Assembly (NCBI RefSeq): GCF_006094695.1
Contig: NZ_CP035103.1
Coordinates: 2,790,001-2,854,000 of the forward strand
Reading direction: 5' to 3'
Source of the DNA: Kocuria rosea
GTDB taxonomy: Bacteria; Actinomycetota; Actinomycetes; Actinomycetales; Micrococcaceae
Length of the DNA: 64,000 nt
In this document: one piece after another, positions 48,942-58,371 of the stretch
Position numbering within the stretch: the stretch's first letter is position 1
Layout of the letters: the number at the start of each line of letters is the position of its first letter
The notes under the pieces: generated by a model
Seen by the model: only the letters and a program-made list of their open reading frames with translations
What the model was told of the DNA's origin: nothing
The model's database searches: none
Position numbers and translations under genes: made by a program

Positions 48942-50558
48942 GTGAACAGCCACACCCCCCGCGCTGAGCACGATCCCCGCCCGCCCCACGACCCGTCCGC
49001 CGAGGGCTCCCGGTCCCGGGACCTCCCGCCCGACGCCGTGACGGCCGTGCGGGGCGTCGACGACGACGCGGCGAGCCCGCCCCGGCTCACGGATCCGCTG
49101 CGCCACCCGCAGCACGCCGGGGACGGCACCCGGGCCCGACGCGCGTGGACGCTGCTGCTGTCCACGCTCGTGGTCCCCGGCAGCGCGCAGCTCGTCGCGG
49201 GCCGGCGGGCCGTCGGTCGGGCGGTCCTCAAGGTCGACGTGGTGGTCTGGGCCGCGGCGGCGCTGGCGCTCCTGTCCCTGGTGCTGTGGCGCACTCCCCT
49301 GGTCTGGTTCCTGACGAACTCGTTCACGTCCCTGCTCCTGATCGCCGGGCTCGTGGCCCTGGCGGTGGGATGGGCGCTGCTCTTCTTCGACACCCTCCGG
49401 CTCATCCGGCCCGGCCTCCTCGTGCAGCGGACCCGCCGCGCGGTGGCCGCGGCCACCGTGGCGCTCATGCTCGTCACCTCCGGCGGACTGGCCTGGTCCG
49501 CCTACCTGCTGTCCGTGACGCGCGGTGCGGTCTCGGACGTCTTCGGGGGCGGGCTTCCCTTCCGGCCCGCGGACGGGCGGTACAACATCCTGCTCATGGG
49601 CACCGACTCCGGGGAGGACCGCTCGGGCCGCCGCCCCGACTCGATGACGGTGCTCAGCGTGGACGCCGACTCCGGGCGGACCGTGACCGTCTCCCTGCCG
49701 CGCAACCTGCAGAACGCGCCCTTCCCTTCGGACTCGCCGCTGGCCGACGTCTATCCGGAGGGCTTCGACTGCGGCGACGAGTGCATCCTCAACGCCCTCT
49801 ACACCGACGTCACGAACAACCACGCCGAGCTCTACCCGGACGCCGCGGACCCCGGCGCCGAGGCCATGAAGGACGCCGCCTCGGGCGTCCTCGGCATCGA
49901 GGTCCAGGCCTACGCGATCGTCGAGATGAACGGTTTCGAGCAGCTCGTCGACGCCCTCGGCGGGATCACCATCGACGTCGGCGGGCGCGTCCCGATCGGC
50001 GGCGGCACCGACCTGGTGACGGGCCTGCCGAACGAGATCTTCGGGTACATCGAGCCTGGCGTGCAGCGCCTGGACGGCTACCACGCCCTCTGGTACGCCC
50101 GGTCCCGCGAGGGGGCCACGGACTACGACCGCCAGGCGCGCCAGCGCTGCGTGCAGGCCGCGATGCTCAAGCAGCTCAACCCCGTCAACGTGCTGACCCG
50201 GTTCGAGGACCTCGCGAACTCGGGCACACAGGTCGTCGAGACCGACATCCCGCAGAGCCAGATCGGCTCGTTCGTGGACGTGGCGCTGAAGGCCAAGGAG
50301 CACGAGCTCGTGCAGTACGCCGCCGGCCCGCCGTACTACGACCCGTCCTTCCCCACCTACCCGGACTTCGACCTGCTGCACGAGGACCTCGACCGGGTGC
50401 TCGAAGAGGCCACGGACCGCGGCGCGCGGGACGCGGAGGCCCTGCCGGCCGGCACCCCGGTGGGCTCCGGGATCGCGATGGCCGCCCCCCTCGCGGCGGC
50501 GAAGCCTCTCGTGGGGACGCAGGAGCTCACGCCCAACGGCACCTGCTCGGTGCCCTGA
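48942..50558 (+). CDS. LytR-CpsA-Psr (LCP) family cell-wall glycopolymer ligase
   Basis: 538 aa, starting at GTG 48942. A polar N-terminus is followed by three TM helices, two of them close together (~75-150), then LMLVTSGGLAWSAYLLSV. The LCP domain starts RYNILLMGTDSGEDRSGRRPDSMTVLSVDADS and contains TVSLPRNLQ and QRLDGYHALWYARSREGATDYDRQARQRCV (the Asp and Arg that bind pyrophosphate). It attaches teichoic-acid or similar polymers from a lipid carrier to peptidoglycan, so it may finish the surface glycans made by the 14-27 kb locus (inference). Follows purE after 66 bp. Confidence 0.93.
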   Translation: MNSHTPRAEHDPRPPHDPSAEGSRSRDLPPDAVTAVRGVDDDAASPPRLTDPLRHPQHAGDGTRARRAWTLLLSTLVVPGSAQLVAGRRAVGRAVLKVDVVVWAAAALALLSLVLWRTPLVWFLTNSFTSLLLIAGLVALAVGWALLFFDTLRLIRPGLLVQRTRRAVAAATVALMLVTSGGLAWSAYLLSVTRGAVSDVFGGGLPFRPADGRYNILLMGTDSGEDRSGRRPDSMTVLSVDADSGRTVTVSLPRNLQNAPFPSDSPLADVYPEGFDCGDECILNALYTDVTNNHAELYPDAADPGAEAMKDAASGVLGIEVQAYAIVEMNGFEQLVDALGGITIDVGGRVPIGGGTDLVTGLPNEIFGYIEPGVQRLDGYHALWYARSREGATDYDRQARQRCVQAAMLKQLNPVNVLTRFEDLANSGTQVVETDIPQSQIGSFVDVALKAKEHELVQYAAGPPYYDPSFPTYPDFDLLHEDLDRVLEEATDRGARDAEALPAGTPVGSGIAMAAPLAAAKPLVGTQELTPNGTCSVP

Positions 50559-50601
50559 CCGGCCCGGACCGCGGGGCACCGGCGGCGCCCTGACGCCCCG
50601 G

Positions 50602-50607
50602 TACAGT
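50602..50607 (+). promoter_or_regulatory. Putative -10 of leaderless FemX-like mRNA
   Basis: TACAGT, 6 nt before GTG 50614; no ribosome site. Confidence 0.5.
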
Positions 50608-50613
50608 GGGGGC

Positions 50614-51633
50614 GTGGCGAACATACTGCAGTCGAACGCATGGGCCGGATTCCAGCGGAACCTGGGGCACAAGGTGTTCCAGGCCTCTGGGGACGGATGG
50701 CGCTACCTCGCGATCCTCGAGGGCGGCCGGACGGGCCGCTACCTCTACTGCCCGTACGGCCCCGAGGCGCTGACCCCGCAGGCCTTCGAGGCCGCGCTCG
50801 AGGACCTCGCCCGCACGGCCCGGTCCGAGCGCTGCTGGTTCGTGCGGGTGGAGCCCGTCGACGCCGCGGTGACGGACGGGCTCGAGACGCCGGAGGCCTC
50901 GCTGCGCCGGCGCGGAATGCGCCCGGCCCCCCGGCAGGTGCAGCCGGGGCACACCCAGGTCATCGACCTCACCCAGGACGAGGACGCGATCCTCAAGGAC
51001 ATGAAGTCCACCAACCGCAACCTGCACCGCAACATCGCCAAGAAGGGCGTGACCTTCACGACCTCGACCGACCCCGAGGACGTCGACGTGCTGCTGGGCT
51101 TCCTCGAGGCCACGGCCGAGCGCAAGGACTTCGCCCGGCAGCAGGACGCCTATCTGCGCGAGGCCGCCCGCAGCCTCATGCCCGTGGGCGCGGCGGCCCT
51201 CTACGTGGCCCGGCTGGACGGGGAGCCCATCGGCGCCTCCCTCGTCTACGACTCCGACGACACCCGCACCTACGCCCACGCCGCGATGGACTTCGAGCAC
51301 CGCAGGCTCTCGGCGGGGATCCCCCTGGTCGTGCGGATGGTCCTGGACGCCAAGCAGAAGGGCCTGAGCCGTTTCGACCTCTTCGGCACGGCGCCCGAGG
51401 ACGCCGGCCCGGACCACGCGTGGCACGGCTTCACGAAGTTCAAGAAGTCCTTCGGCGGCCGCCCGGAGTCCTATCCCGGGACCTGGGACCTGCCGCTGAG
51501 CCGCGGGACGTACGCCGCGTACACCGGTGTGCGCGCCGCCAGGGAGGCCGCCGTATCGGCCCGCAAGAGCCTTCCGGGCCTGACCGGCCGGCTCCGGGAG
51601 TCCGTCGCCGGGCTGCGCCGCCGGGAGTCCTGA
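50614..51633 (+). CDS. FemAB/FemX-type peptidoglycan bridge aminoacyltransferase
   Basis: 339 aa, starting at GTG 50614. The GNAT-like twin-domain fold of FemABX: NILQSNAWAGFQRNLGHKVFQ at the start, YLYCPYGPEAL, GHTQVIDLTQDEDAILKDMKSTNRNLHRNIAKKGVTF and LYVARLDGEPIGASLVYDSDDTRTYAHAAMD. Enzymes of this type add Gly, Ser or Ala from charged tRNA to lipid II to build the interpeptide bridge of lysine-type peptidoglycan, which fits Micrococcaceae. Convergent and 10 bp from the GNAT-like gene. Confidence 0.9.
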   Translation: MANILQSNAWAGFQRNLGHKVFQASGDGWRYLAILEGGRTGRYLYCPYGPEALTPQAFEAALEDLARTARSERCWFVRVEPVDAAVTDGLETPEASLRRRGMRPAPRQVQPGHTQVIDLTQDEDAILKDMKSTNRNLHRNIAKKGVTFTTSTDPEDVDVLLGFLEATAERKDFARQQDAYLREAARSLMPVGAAALYVARLDGEPIGASLVYDSDDTRTYAHAAMDFEHRRLSAGIPLVVRMVLDAKQKGLSRFDLFGTAPEDAGPDHAWHGFTKFKKSFGGRPESYPGTWDLPLSRGTYAAYTGVRAAREAAVSARKSLPGLTGRLRESVAGLRRRES

Positions 51634-51643
51634 GCGCCCGGTC

Positions 51644-52819
51644 TCAGCGCCCCGCCGCGTCCCGGAGGGCGGAGATGCTCTCGCCGACCACGCGGCGGGT
51701 GAGGTCCCGGGCCCGCCGGGCACGCCCCCGGGCGGGACGGGACGCGCCGTCGTCGTCCTCGGGCACGTCGTCCGGCTCCCCGAGGTCGGGGGACCACGCC
51801 GGGGCCGGTTCGCCCAGGCCCAGCTCCGCGGCGACCGCGGTCCCCGAGGCCTCGGCGGCGGCCTCGGCGACGTCCTCCGAGAACTCCCCCGCCGGGCCAC
51901 GGCCCAGGGCCTTCTCCCAGGGGCCCAGCACCGGGCGCTCCGTCGCCGCCAGCTCGCGGACCACGAGCGGCACCTCCGTCTCGTCCGGGTCGCCGCCGTC
52001 GAGTCGCTGCACGCGCCGCTTCTGCAGCTCGACGATCCCGGTCAGCAGCAGGGCGTCGTCCACGCCCAGGTCCCGGCCCCGGCGGGTGAAGCCGAGCCGG
52101 TAGATCATCGCCAGACCGCGCGTGTGCACGAACCACAGGTAGCCCAGGGCGGCCTCGCGGCCGTCCTCGGCGGCCTCGGTGGCCACGAGCAGCAGCGAGT
52201 CCTCGCCCAGGTCCTCCAGCAGCTGGGTGATGAGCCGGGTCCGCAGCCCGATGTTCGCGAGGACCCGGCTGCCCGCCGTGACCTCCCGCACCGTCACGCC
52301 CGGGGTGCGCAGTGCCGTGCGGCAGCGGTCCAGGGTGGCCTCCGAGAGCCGCCGCGAGAGGTCCCGCTCGGTCTCCCCCAGCACCACCTCCAGCCGCCGG
52401 GGCTCCTCCGGCCCGGCGCCCGCGGCGGGCCGGGTGAACCCGGCGGCCTCCAGCGCCTCCGGGGTGCCGGGCGCGCGCAGGGTGTCGGCCTGGAAGCGCA
52501 GCAGGACGGCCGAGTGCTCCTCCCGGGACCAGTCGGCGAGGGCGGCGGCGACCACGGGCAGGTCCTCGGGCCGGTGGACGTGGCAGTGCACGGTCCCGGC
52601 GACCACGCGCTCGGCCTCGGAGCGCAGGTAGAGCTGCGCGTAGCCCACGGTGCGCTGCTCGGCGTCGTGGACCATGACGCGGTCGACCCGCAGACCGGGG
52701 CCCTCGGCGGAGACCTGGGCCTCGCCGATGCCCCACAGCTGCTGCGGGTGCCCGCCGGTCACCCGGACGGTGGCGTCCCAGGTCTTGCGGTTGGGACAGG
52801 GGCTGACCGTGGTGCTCAC
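51644..52819 (-). CDS. Two-domain GNAT-like acetyltransferase
   Basis: 391 aa, GTG 52819 with GAGGAGG 8 nt upstream. It seems to hold two GNAT-type halves. The first (~40-150) has RVDRVMVHDAEQRTVGYAQLYLRSEAERVVAGTVHCHVHRPEDLPVVAAALADW. The second (~165-290) has a REVTAGSRVLANIGLRTRLITQLLED segment and AALGYLWFVHTRGLAMIYRLGFTRRGRDLGVDDALLL. The classical QxxGxG acetyl-CoA loop is weak in both. The last ~100 residues are acidic and then Arg-rich. Similar double-GNAT proteins are seen in actinobacteria; substrate unknown. Confidence 0.75.
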   Translation of the reverse strand: MSTTVSPCPNRKTWDATVRVTGGHPQQLWGIGEAQVSAEGPGLRVDRVMVHDAEQRTVGYAQLYLRSEAERVVAGTVHCHVHRPEDLPVVAAALADWSREEHSAVLLRFQADTLRAPGTPEALEAAGFTRPAAGAGPEEPRRLEVVLGETERDLSRRLSEATLDRCRTALRTPGVTVREVTAGSRVLANIGLRTRLITQLLEDLGEDSLLLVATEAAEDGREAALGYLWFVHTRGLAMIYRLGFTRRGRDLGVDDALLLTGIVELQKRRVQRLDGGDPDETEVPLVVRELAATERPVLGPWEKALGRGPAGEFSEDVAEAAAEASGTAVAAELGLGEPAPAWSPDLGEPDDVPEDDDGASRPARGRARRARDLTRRVVGESISALRDAAGR

Positions 52820-52949
52820 GTGGGGATCCTCCTCGTCACCCGGGCGCTCCGCCCCGGCTGGGGGACCGCGGTCGGCGCCCGCAGTTCGGCCTCCAGTCTA
52901 TGGCCGGGAGGGCTCGCGACCGGTGCCGGACACGGTCCGACCGGGACGG

Positions 52950-52986
52950 CAGGACCCCCGCACCGGAGGTCGGTGCGGGGGTCCTG
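52950..52986 (-). terminator. 15-bp perfect hairpin downstream of glpX
   Basis: CAGGACCCCCGCACC pairs perfectly with GGTGCGGGGGTCCTG around GGAGGTC. It lies 45 bp after the glpX stop. There is no T-tract, as is usual for high-GC terminators. Confidence 0.6.
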
Positions 52987-53030
52987 TCACGGCCGTGCCG
53001 GCCGGGCCCGGCGACGGCCCGGTGTCAGGC

Positions 53031-54044
53031 TCAGTGGCGCGCGTACTTCTCCCACTTGGAGGCCAGGTGCTCGGCCTCGACCATCCGCACGGTCCCGGAG
53101 CGGGAGCGCATCACGATGGACTGGGTGGTGATGCGGCTGCCGCGGTAGCGCACACCGCGCAGCAGGTCCCCGTCCGTGATGCCCGTGGCGGAGAAGAAGC
53201 AGTTGTCCGAGGTGACGAGGTCGTCGGTGGTCAGCACGGCGTCGAGGTCCAGCCCGGCGTCGAGGGCCTTCTGCTTCTCGTCGTCGTCCGTGGGCGCCAG
53301 CCGGCCCTGGATGATGCCGCCGGTGGCCTTGACGGCGCACGCGGTGACGATGCCCTCCGGGGTGCCGCCGATGCCCATCATGACGTCCACGCCGGTGCCC
53401 TCGCGGCACGCCGCGATCGCCCCGGCCACGTCCCCGTCGAGGATCATCCGGGTGCGGGCGCCGGTGGCGCGGATCTCGTCGACGAGCTTCTGGTGGCGCG
53501 GGCGGTCCAGCACGCACACGGTGAGCTGGTTGATCTTGATGCCCTTGGCCTTGGCCACGAGGTGCAGGTTCTGCTTGACGGGCAGGCGCAGGTCCACGAA
53601 GTCCGCGGCCTCCGGCCCCACCACGAGCTTGTCCATGTAGAACACGGCGGAGGGATCGAACATCGACCCTCCGTCGGCCACCGCGATGACGGCCAGGGCG
53701 TTGTTCATGCCCAGCGCGGTGAGGCGGGTGCCGTCGATCGGGTCCACGGCGACGTCGGAGGCCGGCCCGGAGCCGTCACCCACCTGCTCGCCGTTGAAGA
53801 GCATCGGGGCCTCGTCCTTCTCGCCCTCGCCGATGACCACGGTGCCGTTGAAGTGCACGGTGGAGAGCAGGGCGCGCATGGCGTCGACCGCGGCCCCGTC
53901 GGCGGCGAGCTTGTCGCCGGCGCCCACCCACTGGCCCCCGGCGATCGCCGCGGCCTCGGTGGTCCGCACCAGCTCCATCGCCAGGTTGCGGTCGGCCACA
54001 TTGTTGGAGCGCGCCTGGATCGTTCCGGTGGATTCTTCGGCCAC
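53031..54044 (-). CDS. glpX: Class II fructose-1,6-bisphosphatase
   Basis: 337 aa. GTG 54044 is chosen because GAGG sits 6 nt upstream; GTGs at 54056 and 54068 would add a short tail. Motifs for the lithium-sensitive GlpX phosphatase: [48 protein letters not shown] and DGDVAGAI. It is the essential gluconeogenic phosphatase of most actinobacteria. Divergent from the DUF4245-carbonic anhydrase pair, the arrangement kept around Rv1099c-Rv1100. Confidence 0.96.
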   Translation of the reverse strand: MAEESTGTIQARSNNVADRNLAMELVRTTEAAAIAGGQWVGAGDKLAADGAAVDAMRALLSTVHFNGTVVIGEGEKDEAPMLFNGEQVGDGSGPASDVAVDPIDGTRLTALGMNNALAVIAVADGGSMFDPSAVFYMDKLVVGPEAADFVDLRLPVKQNLHLVAKAKGIKINQLTVCVLDRPRHQKLVDEIRATGARTRMILDGDVAGAIAACREGTGVDVMMGIGGTPEGIVTACAVKATGGIIQGRLAPTDDDEKQKALDAGLDLDAVLTTDDLVTSDNCFFSATGITDGDLLRGVRYRGSRITTQSIVMRSRSGTVRMVEAEHLASKWEKYARH

Positions 54045-54259
54045 GTTGTTCCTCACCTTCGAGTTCACGTTCTTCGGGACCCCCGGGCCGGGCTCGGCCG
54101 CGGGTGCGGTCCACGTCCCGCCCAGCATATCGCCCGCGCCCCCGCGGACCGCGACCTGGGCCACATTGCGGCCGGGTGCGTCCGGGCGGGTCCGGGGCGG
54201 AGGGAGCGGGGGCGGCGGACAGGGCGGCGGGCGCGGCGGACAGGGGCCGGCGGACAGGG

Positions 54260-54265
54260 CACAAT
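54260..54265 (+). promoter_or_regulatory. Putative -10 of leaderless DUF4245 mRNA
   Basis: CACAAT, 6 nt before GTG 54272. Less perfect than the other boxes (C instead of T at the first position). Confidence 0.4.
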
Positions 54266-54271
54266 GGACGG

Positions 54272-54982
54272 GTGAGCTCCTCGACCCCCGACCGTCCCGC
54301 AGAGCACCCCTCGGCAGAGCACCCCGCGGCCGCCGGCCCCGGCACCGCGTCCGGCCCCGAGGCCGCCGAGACCCCGGAGCAGCCGCTCCCGCAGATCACG
54401 GAGAAGCAGGCCCGGCGGCTCAACGCCCCGGTGCAGGGGATGATCATCTCCATGGCGGTCCTCCTCCTGCTGGTCCTGCCGTTCGTGTGGCTCCAGCCCC
54501 GCCCCGACGCCCAGCCGTACCGCCCCGACGTCGACGTCGCCCAGGAGGCGGACTACGTCGCGGACGAGGCGCCCTTCACCCCGGTCGTGCCGGAGCCGGG
54601 CGAGGACTGGACCGCCAACTACGCCCGGTGGAACGGCGGCGCCGCCGAGGGGGTGCCCTTCTGGGAGATCGGCTGGGCCACCCCGCAGGGCAGCTTCATC
54701 GGCCTGGTGCAGACGTCCATGGCCAACCCCACGTGGCTGGCCCAGCAGGCCGAGGCCGTCCCCGCCACCGCGACGGTCGACGTGGGCGGCGTGCCGTGGG
54801 ACGTCCACATCCGGGAGGAGTCCCGGAACCAGGACGCCCTGACCGTGTACACCGGTGAGGTCAACGGCTCCACCGTGGTGCTCAAGGGCGACGCGCCCGG
54901 CGCCGAGCTGGACCAGCTGGCCGCCGCCGTCGCCGAGGACCTCACCGACGCCCCTGCCCCGAGAACCACGGAGATGCCATGA
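54272..54982 (+). CDS. DUF4245 membrane-anchored protein
   Basis: 236 aa, GTG 54272. A ~50-residue polar N-terminus, one TM helix ([19 protein letters not shown]) and an extracytoplasmic domain with [14 protein letters not shown] text ([56 protein letters not shown]) and W...R/E pairs that define DUF4245. It lies next to glpX in many actinobacteria, on the opposite strand. Role unknown. The stop overlaps the carbonic anhydrase start by ATGA. Confidence 0.88.
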   Translation: MSSSTPDRPAEHPSAEHPAAAGPGTASGPEAAETPEQPLPQITEKQARRLNAPVQGMIISMAVLLLLVLPFVWLQPRPDAQPYRPDVDVAQEADYVADEAPFTPVVPEPGEDWTANYARWNGGAAEGVPFWEIGWATPQGSFIGLVQTSMANPTWLAQQAEAVPATATVDVGGVPWDVHIREESRNQDALTVYTGEVNGSTVVLKGDAPGAELDQLAAAVAEDLTDAPAPRTTEMP

Positions 54983-55629
54983 CCCCGGACACCCGCCCCG
55001 ACGACACCTCGCCCCGCACCCCGGCCGCCGCCTGGCAGCGCCTGCGCGAGGGCAACGCCCGCTTCGTGGCGGGCGAGTCCATGCACCCCAACCAGGACGC
55101 CTCCCGGCGGCAGTCCGTGGCCGGCGGGCAGAACCCGTTCGCCGTGATCTTCGGCTGCTCGGACTCGCGGCTGGCCGCCGAGATCATCTTCGACCTCGGC
55201 CTGGGCGACGCGTTCGTGGTGCGCACCGCCGGGCAGGTCATCGACGACGCCGTGCTCGGCTCGATCGAGTACTCGGTCGCGAACCTCGGCACGCCGCTGA
55301 TCATGGTCCTCGGCCACGACTCGTGCGGGGCCGTGACCGCCGCGCACGACGTCGCCGGCTCCGGGCAGATGCCCCGCGGCTTCCAGCGGGACCTCATCGA
55401 GCGGATCATGCCCTCCGTGCTCGAGACCCAGCGCCACGGCCACGAGGACGTCAACGCGGCGGTCGTGGAGCACACCAAGCAGACGGCGTCCCGCCTCATG
55501 GAGCAGTCCCGGGTGATCGCGGACGCGGTCTCCAACGGCGAGGTCGCCGTGGTCGGCGTCTTCTACCACCTCGAGGACGGCCAGGCGGAGCTCGTCCACG
55601 GGCACGGCACCTGGCTTCCGGGCCGCTGA
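54979..55629 (+). CDS. Beta-class carbonic anhydrase
   Basis: 216 aa, ATG 54979 overlapping the DUF4245 gene. It has the zinc site C60-x-D62-x-R64 in FGCSDSRLAAEIIF, plus H113 and C116 in GHDSCGAVTA. Interconverts CO2 and bicarbonate. The cyanase at 36.5 kb consumes bicarbonate, but the two loci are separate. Confidence 0.95.
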   Translation: MTPDTRPDDTSPRTPAAAWQRLREGNARFVAGESMHPNQDASRRQSVAGGQNPFAVIFGCSDSRLAAEIIFDLGLGDAFVVRTAGQVIDDAVLGSIEYSVANLGTPLIMVLGHDSCGAVTAAHDVAGSGQMPRGFQRDLIERIMPSVLETQRHGHEDVNAAVVEHTKQTASRLMEQSRVIADAVSNGEVAVVGVFYHLEDGQAELVHGHGTWLPGR

Positions 55630-55694
55630 ACCGGGTGCCCGGCGCGGCGGCCGTCACCCCGGGTCGCCGTGCCGGGCGTCACCCGGCGCTGTCC

Positions 55695-55700
55695 TAGACT
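55695..55700 (+). promoter_or_regulatory. Putative -10 of leaderless fumC mRNA
   Basis: TAGACT, 6 nt before ATG 55707; no ribosome site. Confidence 0.5.
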
Positions 55701-55706
55701 GGCGCC

Positions 55707-57128
55707 ATGGCTGATACCACCGCAGAGACCACCGAGTACCGCATCGAGCACGACACCATGGGCGAGGTCCGCGTTCCCGCGAACGCCCTGTACCGCGCTC
55801 AGACCCAGCGTGCGGTCGAGAACTTCCCCATCTCGGGCAAGCCCCTCGAGCCCCAGCACATCGTCGCGCTGGCACAGATCAAGAAGGCCGCCGCCAAGGC
55901 GAACGCGGAGCTGGGGGTGCTCGACGACGAGCGCGCCCGCGCCATCGCGGACGCCGCGGACAAGGTCGCCACGGGGCAGTACGACGAGCACTTCCCGATC
56001 GACGTCTTCCAGACCGGCTCCGGGACGTCCTCCAACATGAACACCAACGAGGTGCTGGCGACCCTCGCCAACCAGGCGCTCGAGGGCACGGACGTCGAGG
56101 TCCACCCCAACGACCACGTCAACGCCTCCCAGTCCTCCAACGACGTCTTCCCGACCTCCGTGCACGTCGCCGTCACGGGCGCGCTGATCAACGACCTGGT
56201 CCCGGCCATGACGCAGCTCGCCGAGTCGCTCGAGCGGAAGGCCGCGGAGTTCCAGGACGTCGTGAAGTCCGGGCGCACCCACCTCATGGACGCCACGCCG
56301 GTGACCCTGGGCCAGGAGTTCGGCGGCTACGCCGCGCAGGTCCGCTACGGCATCGAGCGGGTCGAGTCCTCGCTGCCGCGGGTGGCCGAGGTCCCGCTGG
56401 GCGGCACCGCCGTGGGCACCGGCATCAACACCCCCGCCGGCTTCTCCGCCCGCGTCATCGAGCTGCTCGCCGAGGAGACCGGGCTGCCGATCACCGAGGC
56501 CCGCAACCACTTCGAGGCCCAGGCCAACCGGGACGGCCTGGTCGAGGCCTCCGGGCAGCTGCGCAACGTCGCCTACAGCTACATGAAGATCAACAACGAC
56601 CTGCGCTGGATGGGCTCCGGCCCCAACACCGGCCTCGGCGAGATCCTCATCCCCGACCTCCAGCCCGGCTCCTCGATCATGCCCGGCAAGGTCAACCCGG
56701 TGATCTGCGAGTCCACGATCCAGGTCTGCGCGCAGGTGATCGGCAACGACACCACCGTCTCGCTGTCCTCCACCAACGGGGCGTTCGAGCTCAACGTGGG
56801 CATCCCGGTCATGGCCTCGGCCCTGCTGGAGTCCATCCGGCTGCTCGCGAACTCCTCGCGCGTGATGGCGGAGAAGATGATCGACGGGCTCGAGGCGAAC
56901 ACGGAGCGCTGCCGCTTCCTCGCCGAGGCGTCCCCGTCCATCGTGACCCCGCTGAACAAGGCCATCGGCTACGAGGCCGCCGCGAAGATCGCCAAGCACT
57001 CCGTGGCGAACAAGATGACGGTGCGCGAGGCGACCATCGCCCTCGGCTACGTCGAGAACGGCCAGCTCACCGAGGAGCAGCTGGACCGGGCGCTGGACGT
57101 CACCACCATGACGGGCCCCAACACCTGA
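55707..57128 (+). CDS. fumC: Class II fumarate hydratase
   Basis: 473 aa. Interconverts fumarate and malate in the TCA cycle. It shows [63 protein letters not shown], the superfamily signature [15 protein letters not shown] and [15 protein letters not shown]. Ends 20 bp before palindromic element E. Confidence 0.97.
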   Translation: MADTTAETTEYRIEHDTMGEVRVPANALYRAQTQRAVENFPISGKPLEPQHIVALAQIKKAAAKANAELGVLDDERARAIADAADKVATGQYDEHFPIDVFQTGSGTSSNMNTNEVLATLANQALEGTDVEVHPNDHVNASQSSNDVFPTSVHVAVTGALINDLVPAMTQLAESLERKAAEFQDVVKSGRTHLMDATPVTLGQEFGGYAAQVRYGIERVESSLPRVAEVPLGGTAVGTGINTPAGFSARVIELLAEETGLPITEARNHFEAQANRDGLVEASGQLRNVAYSYMKINNDLRWMGSGPNTGLGEILIPDLQPGSSIMPGKVNPVICESTIQVCAQVIGNDTTVSLSSTNGAFELNVGIPVMASALLESIRLLANSSRVMAEKMIDGLEANTERCRFLAEASPSIVTPLNKAIGYEAAAKIAKHSVANKMTVREATIALGYVENGQLTEEQLDRALDVTTMTGPNT

Positions 57129-57147
57129 CCCTGCGCTCCCGGCGCAC

Positions 57148-57248
57148 CGAGGGGTCGCGTCCGGACGGAAATGCTGCGGCATTCCCTCCGGACGCGACCC
57201 CTCGCTGTGTCCGGGCTCAGTTCGCGACCCCTCGCGGCATCCGGGGGC
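57148..57248. repeat. Palindromic element E (second subfamily)
   Basis: CGAGGGGTCGCGTCCGGA (57148-57165) pairs perfectly with TCCGGACGCGACCCCTCG (57187-57204). Inside, GGAAATGC and GCATTCC form a further stem. The unit CGCGACCCCTCGC recurs at 57193 and 57223 (30-bp period). It ends at the NUDIX stop codon. The layout matches elements A-D (long palindrome, then a ~31-bp direct unit) but the sequence differs. Confidence 0.88.
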
Positions 57249-57719
57249 TCAGACCACGAAGCGGGGCGGGCCGCTGTGCGCCCGCGCGGCCCGCAGGCGC
57301 TCGAGCTGGTGGGTCGGCATCGGCGGGAGCTCGTCCATGGAGTACCAGCCGACCTCGAGCGACTCGTCGTCGTTGACGCGGGCCTCGCCGGAGACCCAGC
57401 GGCAGCGGAAGGTGTGGTCCAGGAACTGGCAGCGGTCCCCGTTGGGGTACTGCACGGGCTCCCCCGCCCTGACCGCCACGAGCTCCTCCACGACGGCGAC
57501 GACGCCGGTCTCCTCCAGGCACTCGCGCACCGCCGTGACCGCCGGCTCCTCGCCGGGCTCCACGATCCCGCTCACCAGTCCCCAGTTGCCGTTGTCGCTG
57601 CGCCGGGCCAGCAGCACCCGGCCGTCCTCGCGCAGCACCACGGCGGTGACGGCAGGCAGCCACAGGAGATCGTGGCCGATCTTCTCCCGCAGGGACAGGA
57701 CGAACTCGGGGGTGGGCAT
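57249..57719 (-). CDS. NUDIX hydrolase
   Basis: 156 aa, ATG 57719 with GAGGAG 6 nt upstream. The Nudix box GIVEPGEEPAVTAVRECLEETGV satisfies GX5EX7REUXEEXGU. It has a LREKIGHDLLWLPAVTAVVLRE start, as in the ADP-ribose/NAD-type small nudix proteins of actinobacteria. Substrate not predictable. Convergent with fumC across element E. Confidence 0.93.
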   Translation of the reverse strand: MPTPEFVLSLREKIGHDLLWLPAVTAVVLREDGRVLLARRSDNGNWGLVSGIVEPGEEPAVTAVRECLEETGVVAVVEELVAVRAGEPVQYPNGDRCQFLDHTFRCRWVSGEARVNDDESLEVGWYSMDELPPMPTHQLERLRAARAHSGPPRFVV

Positions 57720-57780
57720 GCGGGCTCCTCGTGCAGTGTCTTGGGGTGGGGTCCGGCCCATTCTGGCAGGCCGGCGCGGG

Positions 57781-58305
57781 TCACAGCAGCAGGAGGACCC
57801 CGAGGGCCCCGGTGATCATGGCGGGACCGAACGCCACCCGGGAGCGGGCGTCGACCCGACCGAGCACCACGAGCACCGCCCCGGCCAGACCGCCGAGCAC
57901 GAACCCGGCCGCCGCCCCCAGCACGGCGTGCCAGACGGAGACGAAGCCCAGGCACATGCCGAGCAGACCGGAGAGCCGGACGTCGCCCATGCCCATCCCG
58001 GCCGGGTGGAGCATGCGGAGCAGGACGTAGAGCCCGCCCACGACCACCAGGCCCCACAGCATCCACAGCAGCCGGACCGGCTCGCCGGCCACCACCGCCG
58101 CCCCGCCCAGCAGCACCCCGCACCCGGGGTACAGCGGGCGCACCACGCGGCCGGGCAGCCGGTGCTCCCGCACGTCGGTGCGCCACAGCCACGCGCACGC
58201 GACCACGAGCACGGCGGTGCCGAGCAGTGCGAGCGCCCCGGCGGCCCACCCGGCGGCGTCCCCGCGGGTGAACTGCTCGGTCAGGAAGGTGCCCACACCG
58301 GGCAT
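57781..58305 (-). CDS. Prepilin peptidase-like (A24) membrane protein
   Basis: 174 aa, ATG 58305. Five or six TM helices. The two catalytic Asp positions of type IV prepilin peptidases are kept: WRTDVREHRLPGRVV after helix 1 and the GxGD-like GMGMGDVRLSGLLGM. It lacks the N-terminal methyltransferase domain, as in archaeal-type and TadV-like peptidases. No pilin or tad genes lie nearby, so it serves genes elsewhere or is a remnant. Confidence 0.88.
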   Translation of the reverse strand: MPGVGTFLTEQFTRGDAAGWAAGALALLGTAVLVVACAWLWRTDVREHRLPGRVVRPLYPGCGVLLGGAAVVAGEPVRLLWMLWGLVVVGGLYVLLRMLHPAGMGMGDVRLSGLLGMCLGFVSVWHAVLGAAAGFVLGGLAGAVLVVLGRVDARSRVAFGPAMITGALGVLLLL

Positions 58306-58359
58306 CGTAGCCCCGGCCCCGGCCGGGACGGGGCGCCTGTGGACGCGCGGGGCCCTCCC

Positions 58360-58365
58360 TAGACT
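58360..58365 (+). promoter_or_regulatory. Putative -10 of leaderless mRNA of the 58.4-kb gene
   Basis: TAGACT, 6 nt before ATG 58372; identical to the fumC box. Confidence 0.5.
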
Positions 58366-58371
58366 GGGGTC

